Shown: one piece after another, positions 1-4,988 of the stretch
Layout of the letters: every line of letters starts with the position of its first letter
Position numbering within the stretch: the first letter of the stretch is position 1
DNA from: Pseudomonadota bacterium
GTDB taxonomy: Bacteria; Pseudomonadota; Alphaproteobacteria; Sphingomonadales; Sphingomonadaceae
Assembly (NCBI GenBank): GCA_030271565.1
Contig: JARXKR010000116.1
Coordinates: 1,868 to 6,935 of the forward strand
Length of the DNA: 5,068 nucleotides
Direction: 5' to 3'
Notes under the pieces: model-generated
The model's database searches: none
The model's input: only the letters and a program-made list of their open reading frames with translations
Told to the model about the DNA's origin: nothing
Translations under genes and position numbers: made by a program

Positions 1-908
1 TACCGATACGCCCCCTGCGGCAGGTCGAAGTAGATCCGCCGGGTCGAGAAATCGATCGCGATCCGGTCGAGTGCGCGCATGTCGCGCATGCCGAGGAACA
101 GCGCGGGTTTTTCCGCCAGTCCGAGCGCAGCAAACGGCGGCGCGTCGGCATAGGCGATGATCACGTTGCCGAAGTTCATGTCGTTGATCTTGAGGTTCTT
201 GGCGACGCCCAGATCGGCGGTGATCTCCTGCCCGGTCACGCTGCGCAGCACCATTGTGCCGCCACCACCTTTCTTGGCGAGCGAGTTCTGCAGCGCGCGG
301 TTGCCGATCGAATATTCGGCGCCGGTATCGATCACCACGTTGACCCTGACCCCGTCGACCACCGCATCGGTCATGATCAGCTGGCCCGATTTGCGCCGCG
401 CCGTCACCACGATCTCATAACCCTTGTTGCCGCCCAATGCCTTGGCATCGTCGACCGCGATCATCCCCTTGCGGAAATCGATCTGGACCCGCTGGCCCTG
501 CAGGCTGTCAAGCCCGAGGATGCCTTCGGCGCCGATGTCGTCACCCGGCAGCAGCGGGGCGAGCAGGCTGTAGAAACTGCGCTGGCCAAGATCGATCTGG
601 TCGATCACCACGGTGTCGACTTCCTGGGTGCCGGCAACGCCGACAAGGCGTGCCTTGCTGGTCGGCTGCAACGACAACCGACCAGCGGTTGCCGTGCTGA
701 GCACGGTGTTCTGGGCGCCGGTATCGATCAGGAAGCGGAACGGTCCCTTGTCGGCAATCCGCACTTGCACGGTCATCCGGTCATGCTGGTCGGTCTTGAT
801 CGCAAGGACATCGACGGTGGTCGCGGGCTGGGTGCTTTCCTGTCCGGCGAGCAGCGGGAAAGTCGCAGCAAGCGGCACCAGCGCGGCCAGCAAGGGATGC
901 ATCGGCAT
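1..908 (-). CDS. Tandem retropepsin-like aspartic protease, probably exported (3' end cut by window)
   Basis: Reading leftwards from the ATG at 908-906 gives 302 codons without a stop; the next codon begins TA at the window edge, so it is either the stop or a tyrosine. Two retropepsin-like units are visible, each with the catalytic motif DTGA: D62-T-G-A in an FLIDTGA context and D194-T-G-A in a VVIDTGA context. Each has the later hydrophobic-hydrophobic-Gly strand (ILG 130-132, FLG 271-273) and each ends in xIDF (141-145, 283-287), so it looks like an internal duplication. Family knowledge: retroviral-type proteases need two DTG loops for one active site, so this chain could form it alone. 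Residues 5-21 are hydrophobic and uncharged, a plausible signal peptide without a lipobox cysteine; an envelope location is inferred. GAGAGG lies 8 nt before the ATG, which supports this start over Met3. Substrate unknown. The gene is divergent from the glycosyltransferase-like gene at 1017. Confidence 0.88.
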   Translation of the reverse strand, partial: MPMHPLLAALVPLAATFPLLAGQESTQPATTVDVLAIKTDQHDRMTVQVRIADKGPFRFLIDTGAQNTVLSTATAGRLSLQPTSKARLVGVAGTQEVDTVVIDQIDLGQRSFYSLLAPLLPGDDIGAEGILGLDSLQGQRVQIDFRKGMIAVDDAKALGGNKGYEIVVTARRKSGQLIMTDAVVDGVRVNVVIDTGAEYSIGNRALQNSLAKKGGGGTMVLRSVTGQEITADLGVAKNLKINDMNFGNVIIAYADAPPFAALGLAEKPALFLGMRDMRALDRIAIDFSTRRIYFDLPQGAYR

Positions 909-1016
909 GATTGTTTCCTCTCCGCAGCGGACAATACCACAACTTCGCCATTGCAACCACGATCGCTGCAGCCCCCCGTTGGTGTTTGGTTAACGCGGCT
1001 TTGCTATTCGCGGGGG
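909..1016. promoter_or_regulatory. Divergent intergenic region between protease and GT-like gene
   Basis: These 108 bases must carry the promoters of both divergent genes. On the plus strand TTGGTG (979-984) and TGCTAT (1002-1007) are 17 nt apart, a weak -35/-10 pair whose start point would fall at about 1013-1016, almost on the ATG at 1017. On the minus strand a TATTGT-like -10 lies about 35-40 nt before the protease ATG, but its -35 is poor. Neither promoter is strong by eye. No clear operator was seen. Confidence 0.4.
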
Positions 1017-1934
1017 ATGGATACGCTGGCCGACCGGGCCTTGCGCAAATTGCGCGAGCTGCATTTCAACCGCACGGTGCGCGCGGTTCTCGCCGCGCCG
1101 CCGATCTGCGCAGCTAACGACGGCGTGGTGATCTTCTCGATGATCGGGACACGGGTGCTGCTCCCGTATCTGGTCGCCGCGAAATCGCTCCACGCGCGGC
1201 TCGGGTGCGGACGGTTTGCGATCCTCGACGATGGCACGCTGACCGATGCCGACAAACGCCTGCTCGAGGTGCATCTCGATCATCCAGAATTGCGCTCGAT
1301 CGCCTCGGTCGATGTCGGCGACTGCCCGCGCGGCGGGTGTTGGGAACGGCTGCTGACCTTGCTCGAACTGCGCCGCGAGAATTATGTGATCCAGCTCGAT
1401 TCCGACACGGTCACCTTGGGCCCGGTAAGCGAAATCCTGGCTGCAATCGACCAAGGCCGCGACTTCACCCTGCGCGGTGAGGCCGGGTCGGCGTGGCTGC
1501 CGGTTGCGAGCTTTGGCGGTGACTTTGCCGACCTGCCGGCTTCGGCGCATGTCCAGATCAAGATCGAATCGCTGCTCCCGCAGGTGGCCGCAGATATCGG
1601 TGGCCTGACCCACTACGTGCGCGGTTGCGCCGGGTTTGCCGGCTTTGCGCCGGGCGGACCGGGACGCGAACTGGCCGATGCCTTCAGCCGTGCCGCTTCA
1701 GCCCGGCTGGGCCGCGAGGTCTGGGCCCAGTGGGGCAGCGAGCAGGTGATGTCGAACCTCTACATCGCCAACGAAGACGAGCCGGTCCTGCTGCCGTACA
1801 ACCGCTACCTCAATTTCTGGAACGAGCCGGTCGCCAGCGAAGCAGCCTTCGTGCACTTCGTCGGGACCTTCCGCTATCACGGCGGAGCCTATGCCGAGGC
1901 GGCGCGGCGGGCCTTGTCCAAGCTTAGCGTTTAA
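1017..1934 (+). CDS. Putative GT-A fold glycosyltransferase-like protein, DxD motif, specificity unknown
   Basis: This 305-aa cytosolic protein has no signal peptide or membrane segment. Its pattern fits a nucleotide-sugar-dependent GT-A transferase: a hydrophobic first strand (VVIFSMIG, 37-44), then YLVAAKSLHARLG (51-63) as commonly follows that strand in GT8-like enzymes, DDG at 71-73, and the metal-binding DxD as D128-S-D130 after a hydrophobic strand (YVIQL). W239-G-S-E-Q243 and HFVG (280-283) are placed like the late acceptor and metal-site motifs of GT8-like families. Family knowledge says DxD binds the metal and sugar nucleotide; donor and acceptor here are unknown. ATG 1017 was chosen because the upstream in-frame extension to 765 runs antisense through the protease start. 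The only purine-rich tract (GGGGG, 1012-1016) touches the ATG, so Shine-Dalgarno spacing is abnormal. The stop overlaps the convergent flippase by 11 bp. It could also be an uncharacterised family that only resembles GT8. Confidence 0.72.
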   Translation: MDTLADRALRKLRELHFNRTVRAVLAAPPICAANDGVVIFSMIGTRVLLPYLVAAKSLHARLGCGRFAILDDGTLTDADKRLLEVHLDHPELRSIASVDVGDCPRGGCWERLLTLLELRRENYVIQLDSDTVTLGPVSEILAAIDQGRDFTLRGEAGSAWLPVASFGGDFADLPASAHVQIKIESLLPQVAADIGGLTHYVRGCAGFAGFAPGGPGRELADAFSRAASARLGREVWAQWGSEQVMSNLYIANEDEPVLLPYNRYLNFWNEPVASEAAFVHFVGTFRYHGGAYAEAARRALSKLSV

Positions 1935-1936
1935 GC
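1922..1936. repeat. Short inverted repeat carrying both convergent stop codons
   Basis: GCTTA (1922-1926) and TAAGC (1932-1936) are perfectly complementary around a 5-nt centre. The right arm gives the TAA stop of the plus-strand gene (1932-1934) and the left arm gives the TAA stop of the minus-strand flippase (1926-1924). A 5-bp AT-rich stem is too weak to act as an intrinsic terminator alone, and no T-tract follows on either strand. No other terminator was recognised at this gene junction. Confidence 0.5.
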
Positions 1937-3402
1937 ACCAAATCGAGCAGTTCGCGCAGCCGCCCGCGCGCAAAGGTCAGCATCCAGCCGCCGTAAATCG
2001 CGCCGCCGGTCCCGACCAGCAGGCTGAGCCGGAGCAGTGCGGGAAGGGCAGGCAGTACGCGGTCAAGCAGCATAACCCCCAGCGCCATCGCCAATGCGCC
2101 CAGCACCGGCGGCAGCAACGCGTCACGCAGATCGGCGCTCTTCACCCCGATCAAAGGCATGATCCACCACGCCGATATCGCGGTTAGTAGCGGATAGGCC
2201 ACAATCCAGCTCGCCGCGATACCCGGTGCGCCCCAGTGAACCCCGACTATATAGCATAGCGGCATCAGCACCGCGCCAAGCACGGCAGAGCGGGTGGTGA
2301 CACGGGGATGTCCGCAGGCGTTGGCGGCGGGGCCGAACAAGACATGCAAAGTCATGAACGGCATCGCGATACACAGCAGTTGCACCACCGGCGCAGAGGC
2401 CATCCACTTGTCGCCGAGCATGACCTTGACCGCCGGGAAGGCGACCGCTGCGAGCCCGAGGCAGAACGGCAGCGCGATCGTCATGATCACCCGCACCGAT
2501 TTGAGGAACCCTGCCGCCACCGCGCTCAGATCGTCCTGGATCTGCGCATAGGCCGAGAACGCGACCTCGTTGAGCGGGGGCACAACCTTGGTGACGAAGA
2601 TCTGCGATAGGAACAGCGCGGTAGTATAGAAGCCGAGTTCGTGCGGGACGAAAGTTCGCCCGGCGACAATGATGTCCGACTGGGTCTGCATGAACCAGAA
2701 GATCTGCCCGGCCATGATCGTCCCGCCGTAACCCGCGAGCGCCCGCGCTCCGCGGAAGTCGAAGCTCGGCCACATCCACGCGCGCGCGACCGTAATCGTG
2801 CCGAGCGCGCGGCTGGCGAACATCACGAACGGCGCGGCGACCAAGGTCCACACCCCGAACCCCGCCAGCGCGCAGCCCAGCGCGGTGGCGGCGCTGAGCA
2901 GCGCGGAGACAACGTTGACCTGTGCCTGGCGGCGGAAGTCCATCGCGCGGCTGAGCACCGCATAGCCCAGCGCCTGAAATGGATTGGTCAGGTAAATCAG
3001 GGCCTGCACCCGCAGCATATCGGCGATGATCGGCTGGCGGTAATAGGCCGCGACCAATGGCGCGAGCAGGATCTGCAGCACGGTCAGCCCCAGATTGACC
3101 ACGATCAGCAAGCCGAACAGCTGGCGCAGTTGCTCCTTGCCGCCGTCGCGCTGAGCGATTGCGGCATTGGCAAAGCCGTAGCCGTTGAGCAGCCCGAACA
3201 GCACCAGCACCACGCTGGTCATCGCGAACAATCCGTAGTCGGTCGGGGAAAGGATCCGGATGACCATGAAGGTCGAGGCCCAGGCGACCAGCTGGCTGAA
3301 CACTTGCGTGCCCGAGCGCCAGATCACCGCGCTGCGGACCTGGCTGCGCAACTTGGCATCGGCTTCGGGGCCGGTCGGCGCGGTTAGATCGGCGGCGCTC
3401 AT
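1924..3402 (-). CDS. Polysaccharide/lipopolysaccharide flippase, Wzx/WzxC type (MOP superfamily)
   Basis: This 492-aa integral inner-membrane protein has roughly 12-14 hydrophobic segments, spread from about residue 32 to 477. The N-terminal block is typical of the WzxC/RfbX group: a charged start, a first helix (SQLVAWASTFMVIRIL, 36-51), then SPTDYGLFAM (52-61), matching the usual L-x-P-x-D-Y-G-L signature. The length matches the family (about 480-500 aa). Proteins of this group move undecaprenyl-linked glycan units from the cytoplasmic to the periplasmic face of the inner membrane; the cargo here is not known. The start at 3402 follows GGGAAG by 6 nt and overlaps the stop of the upstream glycosyltransferase gene (ATGA), which indicates translational coupling. 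A longer reading from 3513 would add 37 arginine- and proline-rich residues overlapping that gene and is rejected. The 3' end overlaps the convergent gene by 11 bp. The family call is firm; a subtype beyond WzxC-like is inference. Confidence 0.9.
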   Translation of the reverse strand: MSAADLTAPTGPEADAKLRSQVRSAVIWRSGTQVFSQLVAWASTFMVIRILSPTDYGLFAMTSVVLVLFGLLNGYGFANAAIAQRDGGKEQLRQLFGLLIVVNLGLTVLQILLAPLVAAYYRQPIIADMLRVQALIYLTNPFQALGYAVLSRAMDFRRQAQVNVVSALLSAATALGCALAGFGVWTLVAAPFVMFASRALGTITVARAWMWPSFDFRGARALAGYGGTIMAGQIFWFMQTQSDIIVAGRTFVPHELGFYTTALFLSQIFVTKVVPPLNEVAFSAYAQIQDDLSAVAAGFLKSVRVIMTIALPFCLGLAAVAFPAVKVMLGDKWMASAPVVQLLCIAMPFMTLHVLFGPAANACGHPRVTTRSAVLGAVLMPLCYIVGVHWGAPGIAASWIVAYPLLTAISAWWIMPLIGVKSADLRDALLPPVLGALAMALGVMLLDRVLPALPALLRLSLLVGTGGAIYGGWMLTFARGRLRELLDLVLKR

Positions 3403-4430
3403 GCTTGGCTTCCCGTCAGCACCGCTGCGAGCGAGGGACGGGTGGTACTGCGCGCGCGTGCGGCGCGGCGCCAGCCGAGCATCGGGCGGGCGAGGCCGGG
3501 CATTAGCCGCCACAACGCAAAGGAAAAGGTCCAGACCGGACCCTTGACCTGGCTGCGCACCGCACGCAGGTCGGAGAGCCCGCGTTCGACTTCGCCGCCG
3601 GCGATCCGCAGCAATGCATGTTCGAAATCGAGCGCTGCTCGGGTTTCCTCAAGCATCGCCGCAATCACGCCTTGCGCCGGGTGGTCGGCGGCCAGGCGCT
3701 GCTGTGCACCGAGGTAGACCTTGAGATTGCCTTGTAGCAGCCGCACCGGATTGTCCGAGGCCGAATGCGGCCGCACCCGGTATTCGCCCAGCACCTGGTC
3801 GACATAATGTGCGCTGCCGCCGAGTTCGAGCAGCCGCACCCACAGGTCGAGGTCTTCGGAATGGGTCATGCTTTCGTTGAAGCCGCCTACATGATCGAAG
3901 TCGGCGCGGCGGAAGGTGGTGCCGATATACACGCTGAAACTGCGGTCGAGCACGTCTGCGAGCGTGCCACCCACCCCGTCGCTGCTGCCTTGAGGCTGGG
4001 TGAAGCACAGCTGCTCGCGCGGGAGCGCGCCGAACAGCAACGCATTGCAGGTCGCCAGCCGCACCGTTGGGTCGCCCTCAAGCAGCGCAACCATCGTAGT
4101 AAGGTAGTCAGGGCGGAAGCGATCGTCGCCGTCGAGCAACGCGATCAGCGGCGCAGAAGTCGCAGCGATAGCAGCGTTGCGCGCAGCAGAGACGCCATGG
4201 TTGCCGGTTGCGATGAAGCGGATGCGCGGATCGGCTAGAAACGGAGCAACAGCCTCAGCAACTTCGTCGGGCGCACCGTCGTCGATCACCACGCATTCCC
4301 ATGTCGCCATGGTCTGCGCCTGGAGTGACGCCAACGCCTCGCCGACGAGGTGCGCGACGCCATATGCCGGTACGATCACGGCGACCCGCGGCGAAACGCG
4401 GGAATCAGGGGTGTTTGCGACCTTGGCCAT
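3399..4430 (-). CDS. Family 2 glycosyltransferase (GT-A), surface polysaccharide synthesis
   Basis: This 343-aa protein has all the classic GT2 motifs in order: VIVPAYG (18-24), VIDDG (48-52) for nucleotide binding, NHGVSAARNAA (77-87), the DxD-type LLDGDDRF (98-105; D100 and D102), GGFNE (182-186) and EDLDLWVRL (192-200), whose acidic pair is the usual catalytic-base region, then YRVRPHSAS (217-225). The core ends near 230. The remaining ~110 residues are helical, ending in an amphipathic tryptophan- and arginine-rich stretch (about 300-328) that could sit on the inner face of the membrane. Family knowledge: GT2 enzymes transfer a sugar from a nucleotide donor to a lipid-linked acceptor in the cytoplasm; the sugar is not predictable. 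ATG 4430 is the only workable start, because no ATG, GTG or TTG lies between it and an upstream in-frame stop; its Shine-Dalgarno is weak (AGCGGG very near the ATG). It is the first gene of the operon with the flippase, with a 4-nt overlap. Confidence 0.93.
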   Translation of the reverse strand: MAKVANTPDSRVSPRVAVIVPAYGVAHLVGEALASLQAQTMATWECVVIDDGAPDEVAEAVAPFLADPRIRFIATGNHGVSAARNAAIAATSAPLIALLDGDDRFRPDYLTTMVALLEGDPTVRLATCNALLFGALPREQLCFTQPQGSSDGVGGTLADVLDRSFSVYIGTTFRRADFDHVGGFNESMTHSEDLDLWVRLLELGGSAHYVDQVLGEYRVRPHSASDNPVRLLQGNLKVYLGAQQRLAADHPAQGVIAAMLEETRAALDFEHALLRIAGGEVERGLSDLRAVRSQVKGPVWTFSFALWRLMPGLARPMLGWRRAARARSTTRPSLAAVLTGSQA

Positions 4431-4501
4431 GGCCCGCTGGATATAGCGAACGGGCGTTAATCATCGCCTTACGCGGCGAAATGCGGCCAAAAGTTACCGG
4501 A

Positions 4502-4546
4502 ATTTGCGGTGGTATGGTGCCTGCGGGGGTCAAAACACCGCCAAAT
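4502..4546. repeat. Imperfect inverted repeat in the divergent spacer
   Basis: ATTTGCGGTG with its next base (4502-4511) is complementary to CACCGCCAAAT (4536-4546) except for one extra C at 4542, giving about 10 paired bases around a 24-nt GC-rich loop. It could be a protein-binding operator, or an RNA hairpin in the 5' region of the minus-strand operon transcript. No T-tract follows on the plus strand, so it is not a standard terminator in that direction. Confidence 0.4.
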
Positions 4547-4577
4547 CATTAGGTTTCCTGCGGGTTTGACGGGCTTT

Positions 4578-4597
4578 GAAATAAAATTGCAAAAATG
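4578..4597 (+). promoter_or_regulatory. AT-rich UP-like element of the rRNA promoter
   Basis: An A-rich tract (GAAATAAAATTGC then AAAAATG) stands out from the GC-rich surroundings and ends just before the -35 hexamer at 4600. Its distance, about -38 to -57 from the predicted start point, is where UP elements bind the C-terminal domain of the RNA polymerase alpha subunit in strong rRNA promoters. Function is inferred from position and composition. Confidence 0.65.
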
Positions 4598-4599
4598 CG

Positions 4600-4628
4600 T
4601 TGACCGACTCAAGGCGCCTCCATATATG
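4600..4628 (+). promoter_or_regulatory. rRNA operon promoter (sigma70-type)
   Basis: TTGACC (4600-4605, 5 of 6 consensus bases) and TATATG (4623-4628, 4 of 6) are separated by exactly 17 nt. The UP-like tract upstream and the location ~380 nt before 16S rRNA fit an rrn promoter. The start point should be near 4635. The bases just after the -10 are GC-rich (CCCGG), the discriminator type linked to stringent ppGpp/DksA control of rRNA promoters. A GANTC site (GACTC, 4606-4610) directly follows the -35 within the spacer. No second promoter was seen between this one and 16S. Confidence 0.82.
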
Positions 4629-4629
4629 C

Positions 4630-4640
4630 CCGGTCACCGG
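4630..4640. repeat. Perfect odd palindrome at the predicted rRNA start site
   Basis: CCGGT (4630-4634) and ACCGG (4636-4640) are perfect inverted copies around C4635, which coincides with the predicted transcription start. It may be a discriminator by-product, an operator, or part of a structure at the 5' end of the leader. The 8-mer GTCACCGG in it (4633-4640) recurs at 4861-4868 in the leader. Confidence 0.45.
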
Positions 4641-4647
4641 AACGGAG

Positions 4648-4668
4648 CGGCCGACAAAACATCGGCTG
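4648..4668 (+). other. Leader hairpin 1
   Basis: CGGCCGA (4648-4654) pairs with TCGGCTG (4662-4668) across a 7-nt A-rich loop. The stem has 7 pairs, one of them G-U. It begins about 13 nt after the predicted RNA 5' end. Role unknown; it is not followed by a T-tract and so is not a terminator. Confidence 0.55.
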
Positions 4669-4692
4669 AAACGGACTGGTCGCCAGCATTCA

Positions 4693-4739
4693 CGGACAAC
4701 AGTCCCCCGAGATAAAAATCGGGGTACCTTGGTTGTCCG
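4693..4739 (+). other. Two-tier leader hairpin upstream of boxA (boxB-like position)
   Basis: The outer stem CGGACAAC (4693-4700) pairs perfectly with GTTGTCCG (4732-4739). Inside it CCCCGA (4705-4710) pairs with TCGGGG (4719-4724) around an A-rich loop of 8 nt. The structure ends 15 nt before boxA. In the Escherichia coli rrn leader a boxB hairpin also precedes boxA, so this is the boxB equivalent by position; sequence homology is not claimed. Confidence 0.65.
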
Positions 4740-4754
4740 CTTTGTTTCGTCGGT

Positions 4755-4766
4755 GGCTCTTTGACA
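4755..4766 (+). promoter_or_regulatory. boxA antitermination site
   Basis: GGCTCTTTGACA differs at only two positions from the Escherichia coli rrn boxA, TGCTCTTTAACA. In that system NusB-NusE binds boxA RNA and, with NusA, NusG and SuhB, makes the elongation complex resist Rho and speeds rRNA synthesis. It lies about 120 nt after the predicted start and about 245 nt before 16S. The TTGACA inside it is a coincidence with a -35 hexamer. Confidence 0.85.
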
Positions 4767-4789
4767 TTGTCGGTTTAGATGAAGGGACA

Positions 4790-4796
4790 TGTGGGC
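4790..4796 (+). promoter_or_regulatory. boxC-like motif
   Basis: TGTGGGC follows boxA by 23 nt and resembles the GT-rich boxC (TGTGTGGGC type) that follows boxA in the Escherichia coli rrn leader. boxC is short and its role is uncertain even there, so this is a motif match with modest support. Confidence 0.4.
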
Positions 4797-4869
4797 GACG
4801 GCGCCTGCTCCCGGGGCTTCAGGGCTCGGGGTGGCAGTTTAAAATAGTCGTTACCCGATAGTCACCGGC

Positions 4870-4883
4870 GAGGCTTCGGTCTC
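4870..4883 (+). other. UUCG tetraloop hairpin A
   Basis: GAGGC (4870-4874) pairs with GTCTC (4879-4883), one G-U pair included, closing a TTCG loop with a C-G pair. C(UUCG)G loops are exceptionally stable and common in rRNA. There is no T-tract, so it is structural and not a terminator. Confidence 0.6.
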
Positions 4884-4906
4884 AATGGATAATGGCTTTA
4901 CATGTC

Positions 4907-4927
4907 CTAACGTAACCATACGTTTAG
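4907..4927 (+). other. Bulged leader hairpin
   Basis: CTAACGT (4907-4913) pairs with ACGTTTAG (4920-4927) with one bulged T at 4923 and a 6-nt loop, 7 pairs in all. Its first two bases are also used by the long-range stem 4784-4908, so the two structures compete slightly. Confidence 0.4.
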
Positions 4928-4934
4928 ACAAGTG

Positions 4935-4952
4935 CAGGGTAATTGACCCCTG
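4935..4952 (+). other. Leader hairpin CAGGG/CCCTG
   Basis: CAGGG (4935-4939) pairs with CCCTG (4948-4952) around an 8-nt loop; a shifted pairing GGGT/ACCC (4937-4940 with 4946-4949) is an alternative. An AT-rich stretch follows (4953-4962) but is not a T-run, so a terminator is unlikely this close to 16S. Confidence 0.4.
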
Positions 4953-4972
4953 AATTAATTTTACGTCAGATG

Positions 4973-4988
4973 GCAGGCTTCGGCCTGT
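4973..4988 (+). other. UUCG tetraloop hairpin B, just before 16S
   Basis: CAGGC (4974-4978) pairs perfectly with GCCTG (4983-4987) around a TTCG loop closed by C-G, with a further G-U at 4973/4988. It sits about 22 nt before mature 16S. Its position suggests a role in early folding or in presenting the 5' processing site, which is inference. Confidence 0.65.

Larger units (their letters stand above)
4431..4599. other. Divergent spacer between glycosyltransferase operon and rrn promoter
   Basis: These ~170 bases contain no credible gene. They must hold the promoter of the minus-strand glycosyltransferase-flippase operon, but I found no good -35/-10 pair for it. A TATATC hexamer lies at 4445-4440 on the minus strand, only about 10 nt before the ATG and without a fitting -35. 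The stretch also contains the inverted repeat at 4502-4546 and, at its right end, the AT-rich upstream element of the rRNA promoter. Confidence 0.6.
4784..4908 (+). other. Long-range leader stem enclosing a folded domain
   Basis: GGACATGT (4785-4792) is the exact reverse complement of ACATGTCC (4900-4907). G-U pairs extend it on both sides (4784 with 4908; 4793-4795 with 4897-4899), making a stem of up to 12 pairs. It encloses about 100 nt, including a CCCG/CGGG stem (4810-4813 with 4827-4830) and the UUCG hairpin at 4870-4883. The core ACATGT is self-complementary, so chance is possible. It may shape the leader between boxA and 16S. Confidence 0.5.

Noticed and set aside
157..993. Plus-strand ORFs across the protease region
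   Set aside because: The minus strand here encodes two clear DTGA retropepsin units, so the plus-strand frames are shadows.
765..1016. N-terminal extension of the GT-like gene (start at 765)
   Set aside because: It would run antisense through the protease start and the divergent promoter; the added residues look like shadow translation and the GT-like fold needs none of them.
990..1613. 207-codon minus-strand ORF antisense to the GT-like gene
   Set aside because: Low-complexity charged composition, no Shine-Dalgarno and no motif; the plus-strand frame has clear GT-type motifs.
2641..3387. 248-codon plus-strand ORF antisense to the flippase
   Set aside because: Its translation is a run of His, Arg, Gln, Glu and Pro typical of the complement of a GC-rich membrane protein gene; there is no recognisable domain or ribosome binding site.
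3403..3513. Longer flippase start at 3513
   Set aside because: The added 37 residues are arginine- and proline-rich, overlap the glycosyltransferase gene out of frame, and do not resemble a flippase N-terminus. The ATGA junction at 3402 is well formed.
4431..4445. TATATC on the minus strand as -10 of the glycosyltransferase operon
   Set aside because: It is only about 10 nt from the ATG and no acceptable -35 lies 16-18 nt further upstream.
4566..4594. TTGACG followed by an AT-rich tract as an upstream rrn promoter
   Set aside because: The only -10-like sequence (TAAAAT, 4582-4587) is just 10 nt away, far too close. The AT-rich tract is better explained as the UP element of the promoter at 4600.
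4761..4789. TTGACA consensus -35 hexamer suggesting a second rRNA promoter
   Set aside because: At 16-18 nt spacing the downstream bases (GGGACA region) do not resemble a -10, and the hexamer is part of the boxA motif GGCTCTTTGACA.
4509..4790. Small ORFs on both strands in the rrn promoter and leader
   Set aside because: They cover the promoter, boxA and leader hairpins, lack a ribosome binding site and show no recognisable protein features.
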